Below, one piece after another: positions 1 to 12,900 of a stretch of 64,000 nt of DNA. The notes beneath the pieces are model-generated. The model saw only the letters and a list, made by a program, of their open reading frames with translations. It ran no database searches and was not told the origin of the DNA. This DNA is from Caenorhabditis remanei. Taxonomy: Eukaryota > Nematoda > Chromadorea > Rhabditida > Rhabditidae. The number at the start of each line of letters is the position of its first letter. The first letter of the stretch is position 1. The position numbers and the translations under genes were made by a program. The stretch spans positions 1,488,001 to 1,552,000 of the forward strand of contig NC_071329.1 in assembly GCF_010183535.1 (NCBI RefSeq), given 5' to 3'.

Positions 1-964
1 TGGGTTAAAGATAGGTACAGAGGTTTTCACTACACCAAATGTTTGTAACTTCCTGGAAATACCAAAAGGTACTGTACATACCTTTTCTCTAAATTAAAAA
101 AAACATTTGCTTATCACTCCCAAGATTTTTGATTTTCCAACAATTCGCTCAAAAAACTTGTCATGATATCCGAGATCTCATGATCACCGTTATCCCCCCT
201 TCTCTTCTTCTAACATCCGAAACTTTTCCTTTTTTCTCTTCTATTGCCAACCAATCCAACCCGAAACCTACACAAACTAACAAGCTAGTCACTCCTCCCC
301 CACTCGGAAACTTGTCTCATACTATTCTTCTGCTTCTTTTCGGGATGCTTCTTCAACCACATTCCGGGGAGGGTCATCACAATTGTGGTCAGTATTCAAA
401 GGGAAAAGGAACGGGATTTCCTTCGTCAAATGCTAACTACTAACTGATTTGCATTTTGACAAGTTGTTCCTCCCACTTCTCTAGGTATAGCTTTTTTCTT
501 CTTTATCACAATTTATTTTCCTTGAAATGAAATCTAAAATAAATCTATATCATATCCCTTCTCTACTCAGAACCGGTCGCTTCTTGTCAACGGACTCGCT
601 TTTTGTAGTTCTGACACTTTGAATGATTGAAATGATAAGGGGGAGAAGCTTTTTTGAAAAGTGATAAGGGCAGTGTTGTGGTGATTGAGATTATCAGAAA
701 TGAGACGAGGAAGCTTTTTTTTCTAGTTTTATAGATTTCGAAGGTTAGGAACTCTTTTTAGAAAATGTTTGAGAGTTTGTTGAAAACTGGGTAGTTTCGA
801 CCATTCTGAATGGTTACTAGTTTTCTTTAGTTTCCGAGAAGCTTGTACCATTGAAGAACTTAAGTGGTAAGAATTCTGATTCCGCTTTCAAATTTTGTCT
901 AGAACGCAGATTAGTCCAGATATAAGTTATGTATACTTACAATTTACGTTATGTATACTTACAA

Positions 965-1252
965 AGGAAGTCAGGAAGGTTAAGCTTTTTCTCATGGAAT
1001 TCCAAATCGACAAAGAGTATACGCAAGATATTCTCATTTTTGCAACGTAAGAGCACAGGTAAACCGCTGGCATACATACGGCCGATTCGAAATTCCATGT
1101 GAAAAAGCTTGACAAGTCTAAAAGCTCATAACTCGGCTCGCAGAGACATTTAGCAGGTTTTGACTACAGAAATGGACTCCCCGCGGTCGAAAATACCTAT
1201 AAGCAAATTTGTAGGGCGTTTGAAAGTGGCGTCTCCAAAGACTTCCCTCGTT
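965..1252. repeat. Truncated copy of ~450-bp palindromic repeat (family PAL-A)
   Basis: The right arm ends GTGGCGTCTCCAAAGACTT, matching the right arms of the fuller copies at 48178..48631 and 53983..54372. The internal landmarks 'cataactcggct' and 'aatggactccccg' are shared. The outer left arm is missing, so this is a 5'-truncated copy. It is probably a non-autonomous DNA element (MITE), and no coding capacity was seen. Confidence 0.75.
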
Positions 1253-2598
1253 AGAGGTGGTCATGCTAAATTTAGAGTCTTTACTTTGTTAGCTATCTAG
1301 AGATTCGTCTGCTGGTGTGTCCGGATTTATTTTAGGATGTCTTGAAAAAAAAAATTAGAAAATTTTGAAAAATACCCTCCCTGTGACCGCGGACATTACC
1401 GTCTAACCACGCTTGAGGGGTCCAGACACACTAAAGAAGAAGACTGACTTTTTTTGACAGTGATAGTTGAAATTTTTATAGAATCATCTGTATTAAGGGA
1501 AAGGGATTCTGATTTCTGATTTGGGTTCAAATTTTGCTTGATGTTTAAGTTTCGATGTTTTGGAATTCTCAACTTTTGTGAGTTCAAGTATTAGTCACAA
1601 TTTGAATTCGATTTCAGAATTTTCACGTCGTCAGCTTTAGATTGTTCTTACAATCAGTAACTACCTAAATTACCTTAATTTCAAGTTACCTTAATTTTTA
1701 TGAATCTGATGAAAAATCACATATGTTCTCTAGATTTAAGTTTTTTTGGCTCAGATTTGGTAAATGCTAAAAAACATGAATATAAATATTCTTCTAGCTT
1801 TCTAATGTGCACAGACTTGTAAAAACTCAAAATTAGAACCTTTAATACCGTAACCTTATGAACATGTCCATCTACAACCTTAGCTGTTATATTTGTTGTT
1901 TTCTCTAAGGAATTTTCTTATATTTCATGCAAAAATCTCAATCAAGACATTTCTGTGACTATAATTACAGAATGACCTTCTCCTTCTCAAAAAAATAATT
2001 ACCTTTCTCTCCCCCATTCCACTGTCCACTTTTAAATTAACTTTGCATTTCTTCCTGGCCCCCCTTCTCCCAATACGGAAATTCCTCGAAGCAAGTGATC
2101 ATAGGTGTCTGAAAGGAAGGCAGTGTAACACCTAACCCCATTCAACTTAACTAACTTATAAACGACCTCCTGAAATTAACCAATTCTCGACAAAAGTTAT
2201 GTACACCTTGTCTTCTGCTTCTTCTCCCCCTCCCCAAATAAGCCCCGCCTCTTTTGCCGAAATTCTCTTCTGCCACCACCACTATCAAGTCCTTCCCCTC
2301 TCCTCCTGTGTACCGCCCGTCTTCTTCATCGTCCTTTTTTGCAAATCATCACGGAAGTTGTCGAGAAGACATACACAGACGATATCAAGAAACCTGGGGA
2401 GGGCTGCTTGATAAAATCCAGTTCCGTCTTCTTCTCTTTTTTTTTAATCACTACTGATCCAATGATATCGTTTGTGTTGTCTCTTTCACTTATTTGTCCA
2501 TCCACTGGCAAATCTCTATTTTTTCTCTGGATAGGCCTAATTTGATAGCATTATCTTTGAAACGTCATCTATTTTTCTTTTAAACTTGAATTTTTCAG

Positions 2599-2604
2599 CA
2601 AAAC
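2599..2604 (+). promoter_or_regulatory. Candidate trans-splice acceptor / 5' leader
   Basis: A strong acceptor (tttttcag, ending at 2598) lies six bases before the ATG at 2605. In Caenorhabditis this arrangement usually marks an SL1 trans-splice site, but it could instead end an intron in the 5' UTR. It supports the chosen start codon. Confidence 0.55.
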
Positions 2605-5600
2605 ATGAAGAGGCTGCTCTTACTGGCAGTTGTGCTAGGTGTCGTCGCAGCTCAGGAGGAAGTCAAGTGAGTTTTTTTGCCGGCGGGGGTGTCTTGGGCG
2701 CGTTTGGATGGTTTCCCACCAACAAAGTGTTGGTAGCCTAGTTGTTTTCTTTAATGCCAATTTCTAGGCCATCGCAGATTCATAAGTGCTTTTTTTTGTC
2801 GTCTGGGGTGTCTTTGGCGCGTTTTTGTATGCTGAGAAGCTCATTACTACCAGATTGTGTAAAGTTTTGGTAGCCTAGTTTTTCTCTAATGATGATTTCT
2901 AGGCCACCACAGCTTTATAAGTTTTTTATTCAAAAAGGGCTTTAATTTTTCACGATCCTCATGAGACAGTACTTAGGCCTCCCGAAAGGGCCATAAATGT
3001 TTTCCGCTAACTGGCATGATCGTTTTTTTTTTCTCTAAGAGAATTTCACAGATTTTATCGCAGTTGTAGAATAGTGTTTGCTCTATAATTTCCAAAAATG
3101 AGAAATTTGTTAAATTCCGAACAGTGGCCTAGCTTTTCAACCAGAATCCAAAAATTAGGCTACAAGCTCATAACCTTAAAAAACTGGCCTAGGCCACCCC
3201 TAACAACCTCCAAATTTTCAGAACCATCGCCGAACGAGCCATCTCCGAACCAGGACAAGGAGGAGACGACAAATTCAAAATCTGTAAGTTCTTCTCCTCC
3301 TAGGCAGCAGTATGTTTCATTTCGTACACGCATGATTAGGTTTTTGCATTCATCTCTCTCTCTGTTCTTCTATTATGCAAAAGTCATTCAAAAAGTGCGT
3401 TCCCCCTTTCTTCTCTGCCTACCTGATTCTTATTCTTTTCATCTCTTTTTCACTTTTCCGCCGCCAGTTGGCTACAAGAGAAGTGTCTTTTCTTTGCCAT
3501 TGCGGGGTGTATAATATAAAATGTTTATAGATGTCGGAACGATCGACGGAGTCCGCCGTGAAATTTTCAACGAGGTCGATGGAGGACAAATCGAAGTGGC
3601 TCCAGACAACACGCCTAACGTGCAGGACCCATTTGGAGCGTATGATGATAATAATGTAGTGTCGGCTGACAACGAGAAGCTTCTTTTCGTTCCAAAGCCA
3701 TACCGTCCAGGAGGTGATAAGAAGGAACCGAAGAAGACCACTCAAGCGCCGACGACGACTCCAAGAACTACCAGGTATGGGATCTGGATATGATCGTGAA
3801 CTTCTGGAATTTGAATTCCAGCGAAAATGAATATCTGAGATAGTTTTACATACAAAGAGCAATTAGGATAACCTGAGATCTCTATTTTTGTAGTTGATCG
3901 TTTTTTGTACTTCGACCTACCGTATCTCTACAGGGACCGCCCGTATAAAAAAGTTGTCAACTACAAAAATGGAGGTCTACACTTTTTCTATAAACCTATG
4001 TTAAAATTTCATAAATTTAAGAAACTCTTGGTGATTTGAGGGTGTCTTAACGGGAGATCCTTTAAATATCGGTGCTATCAACAGTTATGGAAACTAAGCC
4101 ATATCCCCCTAGTAAGGGTCCGTACAAAAAAGTTGTCAACTACAAAAATGAAGACTATGACTGGTTTAGTATAAAAAATATATAATTTTACAATTAGACA
4201 ACTAGTGGTATTTTGGTATACTGTGAAAATATGCCAATATTAAGAACGTGGGTTTAAGCATCCGTCATGGCAAAGTGTTTGGCTGGATTAGTTTTTATTA
4301 TTAAAACTTTAAAATTTTAAATTTAATATCCGGAGAAGTACAGTGCACGCACATTTACTTAGCAGTTTGTTCTTATCTTCCCTTATTCCAGACCCCCTGC
4401 CACCACCATCAGAACCATCCCATTCGTCCAAACCACCCCAGCCACCCTTGCCACCCTCCCACCAGCGCCAGTCACGTAAGTTCCCTCTTCTTTTACATAT
4501 CCCAACTCCCCATTTCCTATTTCCAGCACCCGCGCCCCATTCGTGCCATTCATTCCTCAGACGGTCGCCACCATCGCTCCTCAATTCATCCGTCCCCCGG
4601 CACCAACGGCGCCTCCACGTGTCATCGCTCCACAACAACCACGCCCAATTCAACCATTCCAACCACAACAACCCCAACCATTCCGTCCACAACCACAACC
4701 ATTCCAACCGCAACCCTTCCAGCCGAGACCACAATTCACTCAAGCGCCATTCACTCAGGCTCCGTTCACTCAGGCTCCATTCACCCAGGCTCCATTCAGA
4801 CCGCAACCATTTGCTACGTAAGTTGAGCACCTATCTTATCTCAGACTAAAAATTATTTGCAGACGTCCACCACCACCACCACCACAGCCACAACCACAAC
4901 CAACCACCGCCGCTCCCAGATTCCCACCACAATCGGGACAGAGCCTTCGATCTGGTCAATGTCCATCGTCCATCTTCTACATCTCCACTCCAATCAGTGG
5001 TCCATCCCGTCTTACGTTCACTCATTTCGCCGTCGCTGTCACAGTTGACCAGTGCGCCAGAACTTGTCATGAATTCAATTGCGCTGTGAGTTTTTGGCAC
5101 GGTGCCAACAGGCCTAATTTTACAAAAAACATTCAGATCGCCCATTACAACCCACTCAACGGACACTGCGAATTCAACCCATCTACCGCATTTGCTATTC
5201 GAAACGGACAGTGCCCTGCGTGGCCATCACTTCATTATAGAAACAATGTTGTTGCTAATGAGCCAGTGAGAATCTTCTGTGTCACATGCCAGAGACCAAG
5301 AAGACGTCCGGCTGGAAGACGGCCATTCAGAGGACAGGCTAGAAGAGGGCAACGTTTGGGAAGAAAGACGTGAGTTTGGAGAGAGTTGGGAGGAGATGAA
5401 GTAGAAATGAAAGTGATTTCAGACCAGTCCACATTCCAGCCACACCAGTAGAGACTAAAGCGGTAAGTATGAGATTCAGAATCCATGTGTTCATAAAAGC
5501 TCCAAGACATTTTAGTTCTTAAACTGACCCAACTGATAGTGATACATTTCAAAACCGGACATTTTGTAACGAATTCAAAAAACTCTATTGACTGGGACAC

Positions 5601-6442
5601 ATTTCCGAAAAATTATTACGTTTTCTGTCTGGCGTGAGCACATTGAACTGCCCGTTGTCCGTTTTCTTCACCGCAAATTCAGGACGTTTAAAAACCAACC
5701 ATTTAGAAACCGAGTGATCTTACCTCACTCAAAACTAAGACAGTTCGAAACCAGGTCATTTCAGAACCAAAAAACCAGATACTTGGAGATTCGACATTTA
5801 AAAATCCTGTGTTTTCCGGTTTCAAAGTGTCCGGTTTTGAAATGACCACAATTTTGTTTCTATAGAAACTGGCTAGGAAAGGTCACCTTCAGTGTGGAGA
5901 TATGGTATTATCTTATATCATTGAAAAGCTGTGAAAACGCTGATTCTAAATCTATCATTAGTTTTAGCCCTCAAGGTCTGATATTTCAGAAAAATTAGGT
6001 CAAAGTTTGGAAAAATAAAAAATTATCAACTTCTAAACACCATGTCAGAAAAGTAATAATTTGTCATTTTTCCGAATTTTTACCTTAATTTTCTCAAATA
6101 CCAGGCTTCGGGGGCAAAAACTGAATATATATTTGGAATCAGCGTTTTCTGAGCTTTCCAATGATATAGACCATGTCCCATATCACCAAATTGACTAGGT
6201 GACCTTCTCTAGTGAAGCAGATAAAAAATTAGAACGTTTCGGAACCAAATGTTGTGATATTAAAAAAAAATTGAAAATCTTGAAAACGCGAGCTTTCCCA
6301 ATTATCTCATTCATTCCAGACCGAGCCAAAACAACGTCAACTCCGCGCCACCGAGGTCGAAGCCCAAGTGGATTCCCAACCAACATCCGAACGTTCCTCC
6401 CAACTGAACCTGCTCAAACAACTCGAGGACTTGCAGTTGTGA
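2605..6442 (+). CDS. Secreted Pro/Gln-rich protein with PAN/apple-like domain
   Basis: Nine exons keep frame throughout: 2605-2666, 3222-3283, 3531-3774, 4392-4475, 4527-4817, 4863-5085, 5137-5369, 5423-5462, 6320-6442. They give about 453 aa. Residues 1-16 look like a signal peptide (MKRLLLLAVVLGVVAA). Residues ~100-270 form a low-complexity stalk rich in Pro, Gln and Thr, including four FTQAP-type repeats. Residues ~281-373 contain eight cysteines (281, 312, 316, 321, 333, 348, 370, 373) spaced like a PAN/apple fold. A basic Arg-rich stretch and a Glu/Gln-rich tail follow. The likely role is an extracellular matrix or cuticle/apical glycoprotein. That is inferred from the signal peptide, mucin-like stalk and PAN-like domain. 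I do not recognise a specific orthologue. No membrane anchor was seen after the domain. The poly(A) signal AATAAA at 6456..6461 is only 14 nt past the stop. Confidence 0.82.
2668..2915 (+). repeat. Imperfect tandem duplication in intron 1
   Basis: Two ~115-120-bp units lie side by side (about 2668..2785 and 2790..2915). Each has, in order, a 'ggggtgtct..ggcgcgttt' block, 'ttggtagcctagtt', 'atttctaggcca' and 'cataagt/tataagt'. The first unit starts at the splice donor. No coding role was seen. Confidence 0.6.
3889..4150. repeat. Repeat with 'ttttgtagttga' inverted motif (family PAL-D)
   Basis: The motif 'ttttgtagttgatcg..tttttgta' (near 3890) faces the complementary 'tacaaaaaagttgtcaacta' near 3950 and again near 4125. 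The same motif occurs inside the two Tc-like elements (43698..44154, 45690..46138) and near 25990, 39365, 42266..42446, 48690..48800 and 49185..49290. This is probably a remnant of a mariner-type MITE family. Confidence 0.55.
5872..6212. repeat. Palindromic MITE-like repeat (family PAL-B)
   Basis: The left arm begins 'ggctaggaaaggtcacc' and the right arm ends 'gactaggtgacc'. Internally, 'tcattgaaaagctg' mirrors 'gctttccaatgata'. Its relatives are 10243..10558 and a half copy at 61341..61480. It sits in the last intron of the PAN-like gene and contains no ORF of interest. Confidence 0.7.
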
Positions 6443-6931
6443 ATATGATCTCAGAAATAAAAGAAGAAGCGACAATGTGTGTTTAGTAACTCTTAAATTA
6501 TTAGGAAACCCCCTCTCTCTCTGTCGTTGTCGTCTCCCTAATAAGAATTCTTTTAAAATCATTTTTTGAATATTTTATTATCGTTTCAATCGTGATAATA
6601 ATTTCAATATCAAAAATTTCGTTTCCTGCTCAATTTTCTATATCACTCCCTTGCCTTCATATGTGCCCATTTTCTGAATGAATTTTCATTCCTCTTATCA
6701 AATTTCTAACCGTTTATCGATTGACTGCAAAAAATGTAAAGACCGGATAAAAAAATTAAAAAGTCGAAGCTTGTTTTCAGGGACTAAAAATTTCGTTCGA
6801 CAAAAAGGCAAGTAAGCAAAAAATAGAGGAATAAGTTGTGTTGATAGATATGACCTAAAAATCCAGCAGAGGTTTTTAGGCCACGTTTAGAAAAGATGAG
6901 AAAAGATTAGAAAAGAAAAGGAACAAATTAA
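6443..6931. other. Convergent 3' intergenic region
   Basis: This 489-bp gap lies between the stop of the plus-strand PAN-like gene and the stop of the minus-strand copine gene. AATAAA at 6456..6461 serves the plus strand. TTTATT at 6574..6579 (AATAAA on the minus strand) is a candidate signal for the copine gene, so the two 3' UTRs may nearly meet. Nothing else was recognised. Confidence 0.6.
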
Positions 6932-9900
6932 TTACAACGGATTATGCATCATTTCGCGTCGAATTTCGCTGCCACGCGGTGGAATCGATCTGTCCAGAAG
7001 GCCGAGTTCGCAGATGCACCTGAAAACGTGATCTACTAACCGCAACGCAGCCGCGACGCAAACCGCGACGCCCTTACCTGTACTGATCCGGGATCTCTAA
7101 TAACGACTGAACAGCGACTTTCACGTCACCATCCTCCAACGACGTGGATTTTTTGATGATGTCGTGGAACTCGACAAAGTGGAAGTTGTCCCATGGTCGT
7201 TTTGGAAGTGATTCGTCGAATATCTAAGATTGAAGGTACAACAGTTATGTAGTTAATTAGATAATTACCCTCATCATGTCCCATGGTCCATCTCCGACAC
7301 CAACGACAATGATTGAGAGAGGATGTTGGCAGGCTTGAACGATGGCTCGTCGAGTGGCACGCTCGTTCGTCACCTGACCGTCGGCAATGATCACCAAGAT
7401 GTGGTACTGAAATGGGTAAGTGTTTAGGTTGAATTTTCTTTCGAAACGGTCATTTCCACATTAAAATTTGAAAAACCCCGTTCAAAACGCGCCAATTCCC
7501 ACCAGAGCAGAAAGCAACTTTTGAAATGACGAAAGGCGGAAGGCGGAATTCCACTCAACCCTGATTCCTACTTAGGTTAATTTTTGGCTTTGCTGCGGTC
7601 ATTTTCACATTAAAATCTGAAAAACTCGCCAATTCCCACCAGAGCTGTTATTGAAATGGCGGAAGGCGAAATGGAAAATGTTTGGTTTTTTTCCTTTCCG
7701 CTGTTCTAGCGGTCTTACAAGCCAATTTTCTCGAATTTGAAATTTTGACGGCGCGTCGCGGTTTCGTAGCGGTCAAGGTATCCAAAAGTGAAAATTGATA
7801 TTTCTCTACAAAATGCGCTAAGCTTCAATGATTAGAAATTTTGACAACGCGTCGCGGTTGCGTCACGGCTCTACCTTTTTTAAATGTGAGAAACAAGATT
7901 CACAAACTAAAAACACTAGAAATTCCTTTCAAAACGCGCTAATTTTGACAGTTTTAGCCATCTTACAAGCCAAGTTACAAGCATTTGAAGTTTTGACGGC
8001 GCGTCGCGGTTGCGCAGCGGTCCCAGCATTTTCATACGCAAAAAGTCGAAATTTGGTCGATTTTCTATTTTCTGCGGCAAATGTAAACGTTCTGTGACAG
8101 TAAGCCGTATAATTCTGGCATTCTTGTTTTTGTCCTGTGCGTCGCGGTTGCGGAACGGTCCTAATTTTCCTAAAGTGTCAAACCTTGAAAATTCCAGAAA
8201 TTTCCTGCAAAACGCGCTAATTCTCACAGTTCTATCGGTTTTACAAGCCAAGGATTAAAAATTAAATTAAAAAACTCACATCTCTCGACTTCTGACAAAT
8301 CTCCATCGCCTGATAAATCAACGGAGCGAAGTTGGTTGGTCCCGAGAGAGCGACAGTCGGTGTGACCGTATTATACACATTCAAAACCTCATCCAAACTT
8401 CTGCAATCGCCTTCTCCCTTCAAATTGAACACACTCCAATCGCCAGTCTTCGCATCTCCAAATCCATAGACTCCCAGTTTTCCTTGTCCGGCAAATGGCG
8501 CCAATGTTCTTCCGAGAATTGTGATAACTTGTTGATAAGGATTCTTAACATGTGGATGGATAGTGTGAAGACTGCGACCTCCGAATGACTCTTCTCCTTG
8601 ATACTTGTTACTCGCCGTGTAATCGATACCAAAGATCAAATTAGTCGTTTCGAGACCCGCTTTACGCATCGCCTCGGATAACGAGTCGAGACTTGTGATG
8701 GTCAGAAGCATCTCTTGCATTGAAGTCACTCCGAGGACGGATAAAAGGGAACTTTGCTTTCGGAGATGACGGTATGGGTAGACATCACTACTGCTCACTC
8801 CACTTCCAGATCTTCTATCGGAGCCAAGGGAGGAGTTGCTCGGGGCGCGGTTGCCGAAAGCTGGGAGGATTTGTGGCGCCTGGAATGTGGGTTGGTTAAG
8901 GTGGGTTAGGGATAGGAGGAGTTTGATGTGGGAATGGTTTCCGTCTAATGCAACCGTGCTCTACTGGAATCGCAAAAATTTGCTCCGCCCCTCTCCCAGA
9001 CTCCTCGCGCGTTTTAAGTAAATCAATGTCAAATAGAATCAGCTAGAGTTGTCGGATGTGTCCTGACTCCAGTATTAAGGGCGGAGCCTAAAATTTGAAT
9101 GAAATTTTTGAAACTGCACTTTTTGATTAAAATACTCAGATAACCTATTTTTTTTCAAAATTTTAAAATTTTTCAGGTCTAAAAACGTATTTTCTATCAG
9201 AAAATCAAAAAAATTCTTGTTTTTTGAGCTAATAGTAGCAGAAGCACGTATTCCCTCAAATGTAAGCAATGATTATTTAACTGTGTATCGTGGTCGATAC
9301 TCAGCGAATCTAAAAAATTCACAGCGATTCTTATTTTTCATACCCAACTGGGTTTTGGAGCGTCATTGTCATTCTTACATGAAATTCCATCTGATTTTTC
9401 AACGAGCAACATTGAATTTTAAGTTAAATTCGTGTTTTATCAATGTTTTCAATGTTTTTTTTTTCGAAAATATTTGCCTAAAATGCGAATTTATCTTAAA
9501 ATTCAATGTTGCTCGTTAAAAAATCGGCTGGAATTTCACCACTTGCGGTTTAAGCCCGTACTTGCGTTTCAGCTTGTGTTTGCGTCGCGACTCTATTTAA
9601 AACCATTCCCACCTTATCACCACAACTTTCTCATTTTTGGGGTAAGTTTTGGACCACAGACAACAAAAAACGCACTTTCATATCTTCATACTTCTTTACT
9701 ACACCGGTACAGTACACTCATAAGACACGGGGTAAGATCAAAACTCCAAAAATTTTTAAATAAAAAATGCTTACCCGACCGACGGGCTTCAACAGCGATG
9801 AGTCGGGAATACTCGGCTCTATCTATAAAAATGACACATAATTGATTAGGGGTGTTTGTGCGAAGTTATGGTAATGAACATAAATTTGTGTGTAGATCAT

Positions 9901-12900
9901 GCCCTAGAAATCTTTAATTTCTCTCTAAATAACGACAAAACACAAGGATAGCGAAGGAAGATAGGAGTAAAACATAGAGTAAGAAAAAAAAACTTATCGA
10001 ACTGAAAAAATGGTGGGGTTTTTGGTTGCAATGAAATATAATATAAAATAAAATGGTTACCTGTTGAGTCTGCTTCTTTAGAGTGTTCTGTTGTTGCTGT
10101 TGCAGGTCTGAAATATTGTAGTTTGTAGTTTTTGGTTTCACATTGGGCCCACTAAAGGACAGATAAATAAACATAGTCCCAAGGCATGGATGTTCAAAGA
10201 AACGAGCCAAAAACTGTATTTTTGTCAGGGACGTTTTAAAACTAACTAGGGAATGTCATTTAGTCAGTGTGGAAATATGGAACATGACCAATATCATTGA
10301 AAAGCTGAAATCACGCTAATTCCAAATATATATTCAGTTTTTGCCCACGATGCCCGGTATTTGAGAAAAACAAGGTCAAAGTTCGGACCACGGACAAGTC
10401 ATTACCTTACGGTCATTACCTTACGTCCAAACTTTGACCTTTTTCTTGAATGTCAGACTTCGGGGGCAAAAACTGACTATATATTTGGAATCAGGGTTTT
10501 CCAGTTCTTCAATGGTATAGGTCATGTGCCATATCTTCACGGTGACCTTGCCTAGTTAGACCACCTCATGAAATGTTAAGTGTGATGACCTAAGTTTCCA
10601 AATCAAGAAACCTCAAACAATTCTCACAATTAGCTTTTCCTAACATAAGTAAAACTCACGCTGAATCTGCTGCTCGGATTCCGCGGCGACCTTATCAAAG
10701 TAGTCGATCATGTTCTCACTGGTCTCACTCATCTGATCCGGTGGAATCTCTACAGATTGGATTTCCGGTGCATATGTCATATCATCGTGTTCATCCGTCT
10801 CCACTCTCTCGAATACATCATTAGTTCTGACTTGTCTGCTAGTAGCCTCGAACGACGGGTTCTTCGCCGACAACTTCTTTTTTCCAGAGTCCAATGCTGG
10901 CTCATGACTGCTCAACATCTCCTCCTCCATCACAAATTGTCCTTTGTCAGGATTCTGTTGATGTCCAATGTACTCGAGAGCGTCTTGGACAAACAAGTCA
11001 GCGGTCGCCAGGTTACGAGGATCATCCTTAACCTGGATTGGGACGTTGTAGGAGAACTGGTTCTGTTGATTCTGTTGGATTGGTACATCTGTCTTACGAC
11101 TAATCGGAACATTGATCACGGTTCTTGGGGACTCTGGAACAGAATTCTGACGGATGACGACTCCTTGGACTCCCTGGTTGAAGTTTGGTCCCGGACTCTG
11201 CACTTGTTGCTGCTGGATAAGCAATGGACGTGCCCCTTGCTGCTGGACTGGAGGCTTCCCTCCGATCGGAGCAACACCTGGGAGATCCAACCCCAAATCA
11301 TACTCCTGATAGAGCTCCTGAAGTTGAGCTGCCTCGGTTGGACTGATACGTTTAGGTGGTACAGTTTCGGTTGGAGTGGTTTTGGGTGGGTAGTCATAGA
11401 TCGGTTCGGACACCTTCACATAGTCATCGGAGTCAGCGGTCGTGCGGCGACGCTCCTCTTGGATTGCGCTGGGACGTTGTTGATGTTGTTGTTGAAGGAG
11501 TTGCTGTTGCTGTTGGTATTGAAGTTGCTGGGGAGTCAGGACTGTGTGGTAATGAGGTTCCTCGTGAGCGTTGAAGTCGCTTATGTCGTAGTCGGTGAGC
11601 TGCGAGTCGCGGACGCTGAAATTAAATAAATTTTAGATAGGATGATAGTTTCGCACACCAAGAGTGATGTATCTTTGTCAGTTTTGGCCCTAGACAAATT
11701 CTAAAAACAGATTCAGAATCCGGACGTTTTCTGCTTTTTGAACATGTAAAACATTCCAAATGTGTACTTGCAAAGAGCTGAAGACATAGAGATTCAGAAT
11801 CAGTATTAAAATCTGGGATAGAATAAAAACGGAGTGAGATACACTAGCCTAAATCTTTCTTTAAATTTGTATCACTGGAAAGTTGAAGACGTGGGGATTT
11901 TGAATCCGTTAAAAAAATTTGGATATAGTGACAATAAGGTTTAATAGTTTCGCGGTAATGAATCTTTGTCAGGTTTAGTTCTGTGACAAATTCTAAAACC
12001 AGATTCAGAATCTGCAGGTTTTTAGCTTTTTAGGCATGTAGAATTTTCAAAAAATGTTGGACCAAAAGCTGAAGACGTACGTGGAGAATCTGAATCTGCC
12101 TTCAAACTTTGAAGAAGATGACAACAAGCTGAGAAGGTTGGGCAAACCTTACTGTACCATGCTCTATTTAAAACTGGTGTATCTCTGTAGGATCCGCATC
12201 GGTCCGAAAATTTCTAACATTGTCAGAATTCTCGAAATATCAGTTTTCCGATCGTTGGCAACACATTGAATTTTTCTCTTACAATGACCAACTTTTTAAT
12301 GTGACCAACTACAGTATGCCGTACAATATGCTCTATCAAAATGACATCACCTCTCCTTTTCTAGACACACAGACAGACTTCAGAATTTCACCGAAAAAAA
12401 AATTACGTATCATGCTTCCCACGCAGTCACGTTCTTATCACCTCCCTAACTTTATATTGCCGCTATTAGGTCAATACTATGATTCGCGGAATTCTACGAC
12501 CACCGTCACATTTTGATTTTCATGTTGTTGTTTGTGTGTACTCCATAGATCATTTCATAATTTTGAAAAAACGTCAATTAATTTTTTTTTTGTTACTGTG
12601 GTAGAGATAGTTGATGTAAACCGATTATAAACACATTTTTGAAGGGAGGGTGTGGTTTTGTGGAGAAGATGAGTCATTTGTTTAGAAAATTTATGGAATT
12701 CCAGAGAATTTTTTGTTATTCTGAAAAGAAACGTCATTTATAACAGGAATGCTAATAATTAACTTGAGCCGTGCGGCATGGTATATGTAAGTTTAGACTG
12801 TGCGGTGCGGCCACGAAGCGGTTTGATTATCACAGAGGCTTTTACGCGAAATTCAAGTTGATCTCAAAAATACTAACGCCGATCGAAAAACTGACTAAAC

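Larger units (their letters stand above)
1..2604. other. Intergenic / 5' flank of the PAN-like gene
   Basis: I see no supportable gene here. The longest open frame (129..443) has no recognisable domain, no convincing splice context and a composition like the surrounding AT/pyrimidine-rich DNA. The stretch holds one truncated palindromic repeat (965..1252) and pyrimidine-rich blocks around 2040..2330. The promoter of the plus-strand gene starting at 2605 should lie in its last few hundred bases, but no TATA box stands out. Confidence 0.6.

Noticed and set aside
129..443. 104-codon open frame near the left edge
   Set aside because: No domain, no start context, no splice or poly(A) logic, and composition like the flanking pyrimidine-rich DNA.
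4309..4849. Trp/Leu/Ser-rich minus-strand frame and His/Ser-rich plus-strand frame
   Set aside because: Shadows of the Pro/Gln-rich exons of the PAN-like gene, which splice correctly in another frame.
10757..11629. 290-codon plus-strand open frame
   Set aside because: It is the complement of the Gln/Pro-rich copine exon 10660-11615. The real exon is bounded by splice sites in phase and continues the Gln-rich protein.
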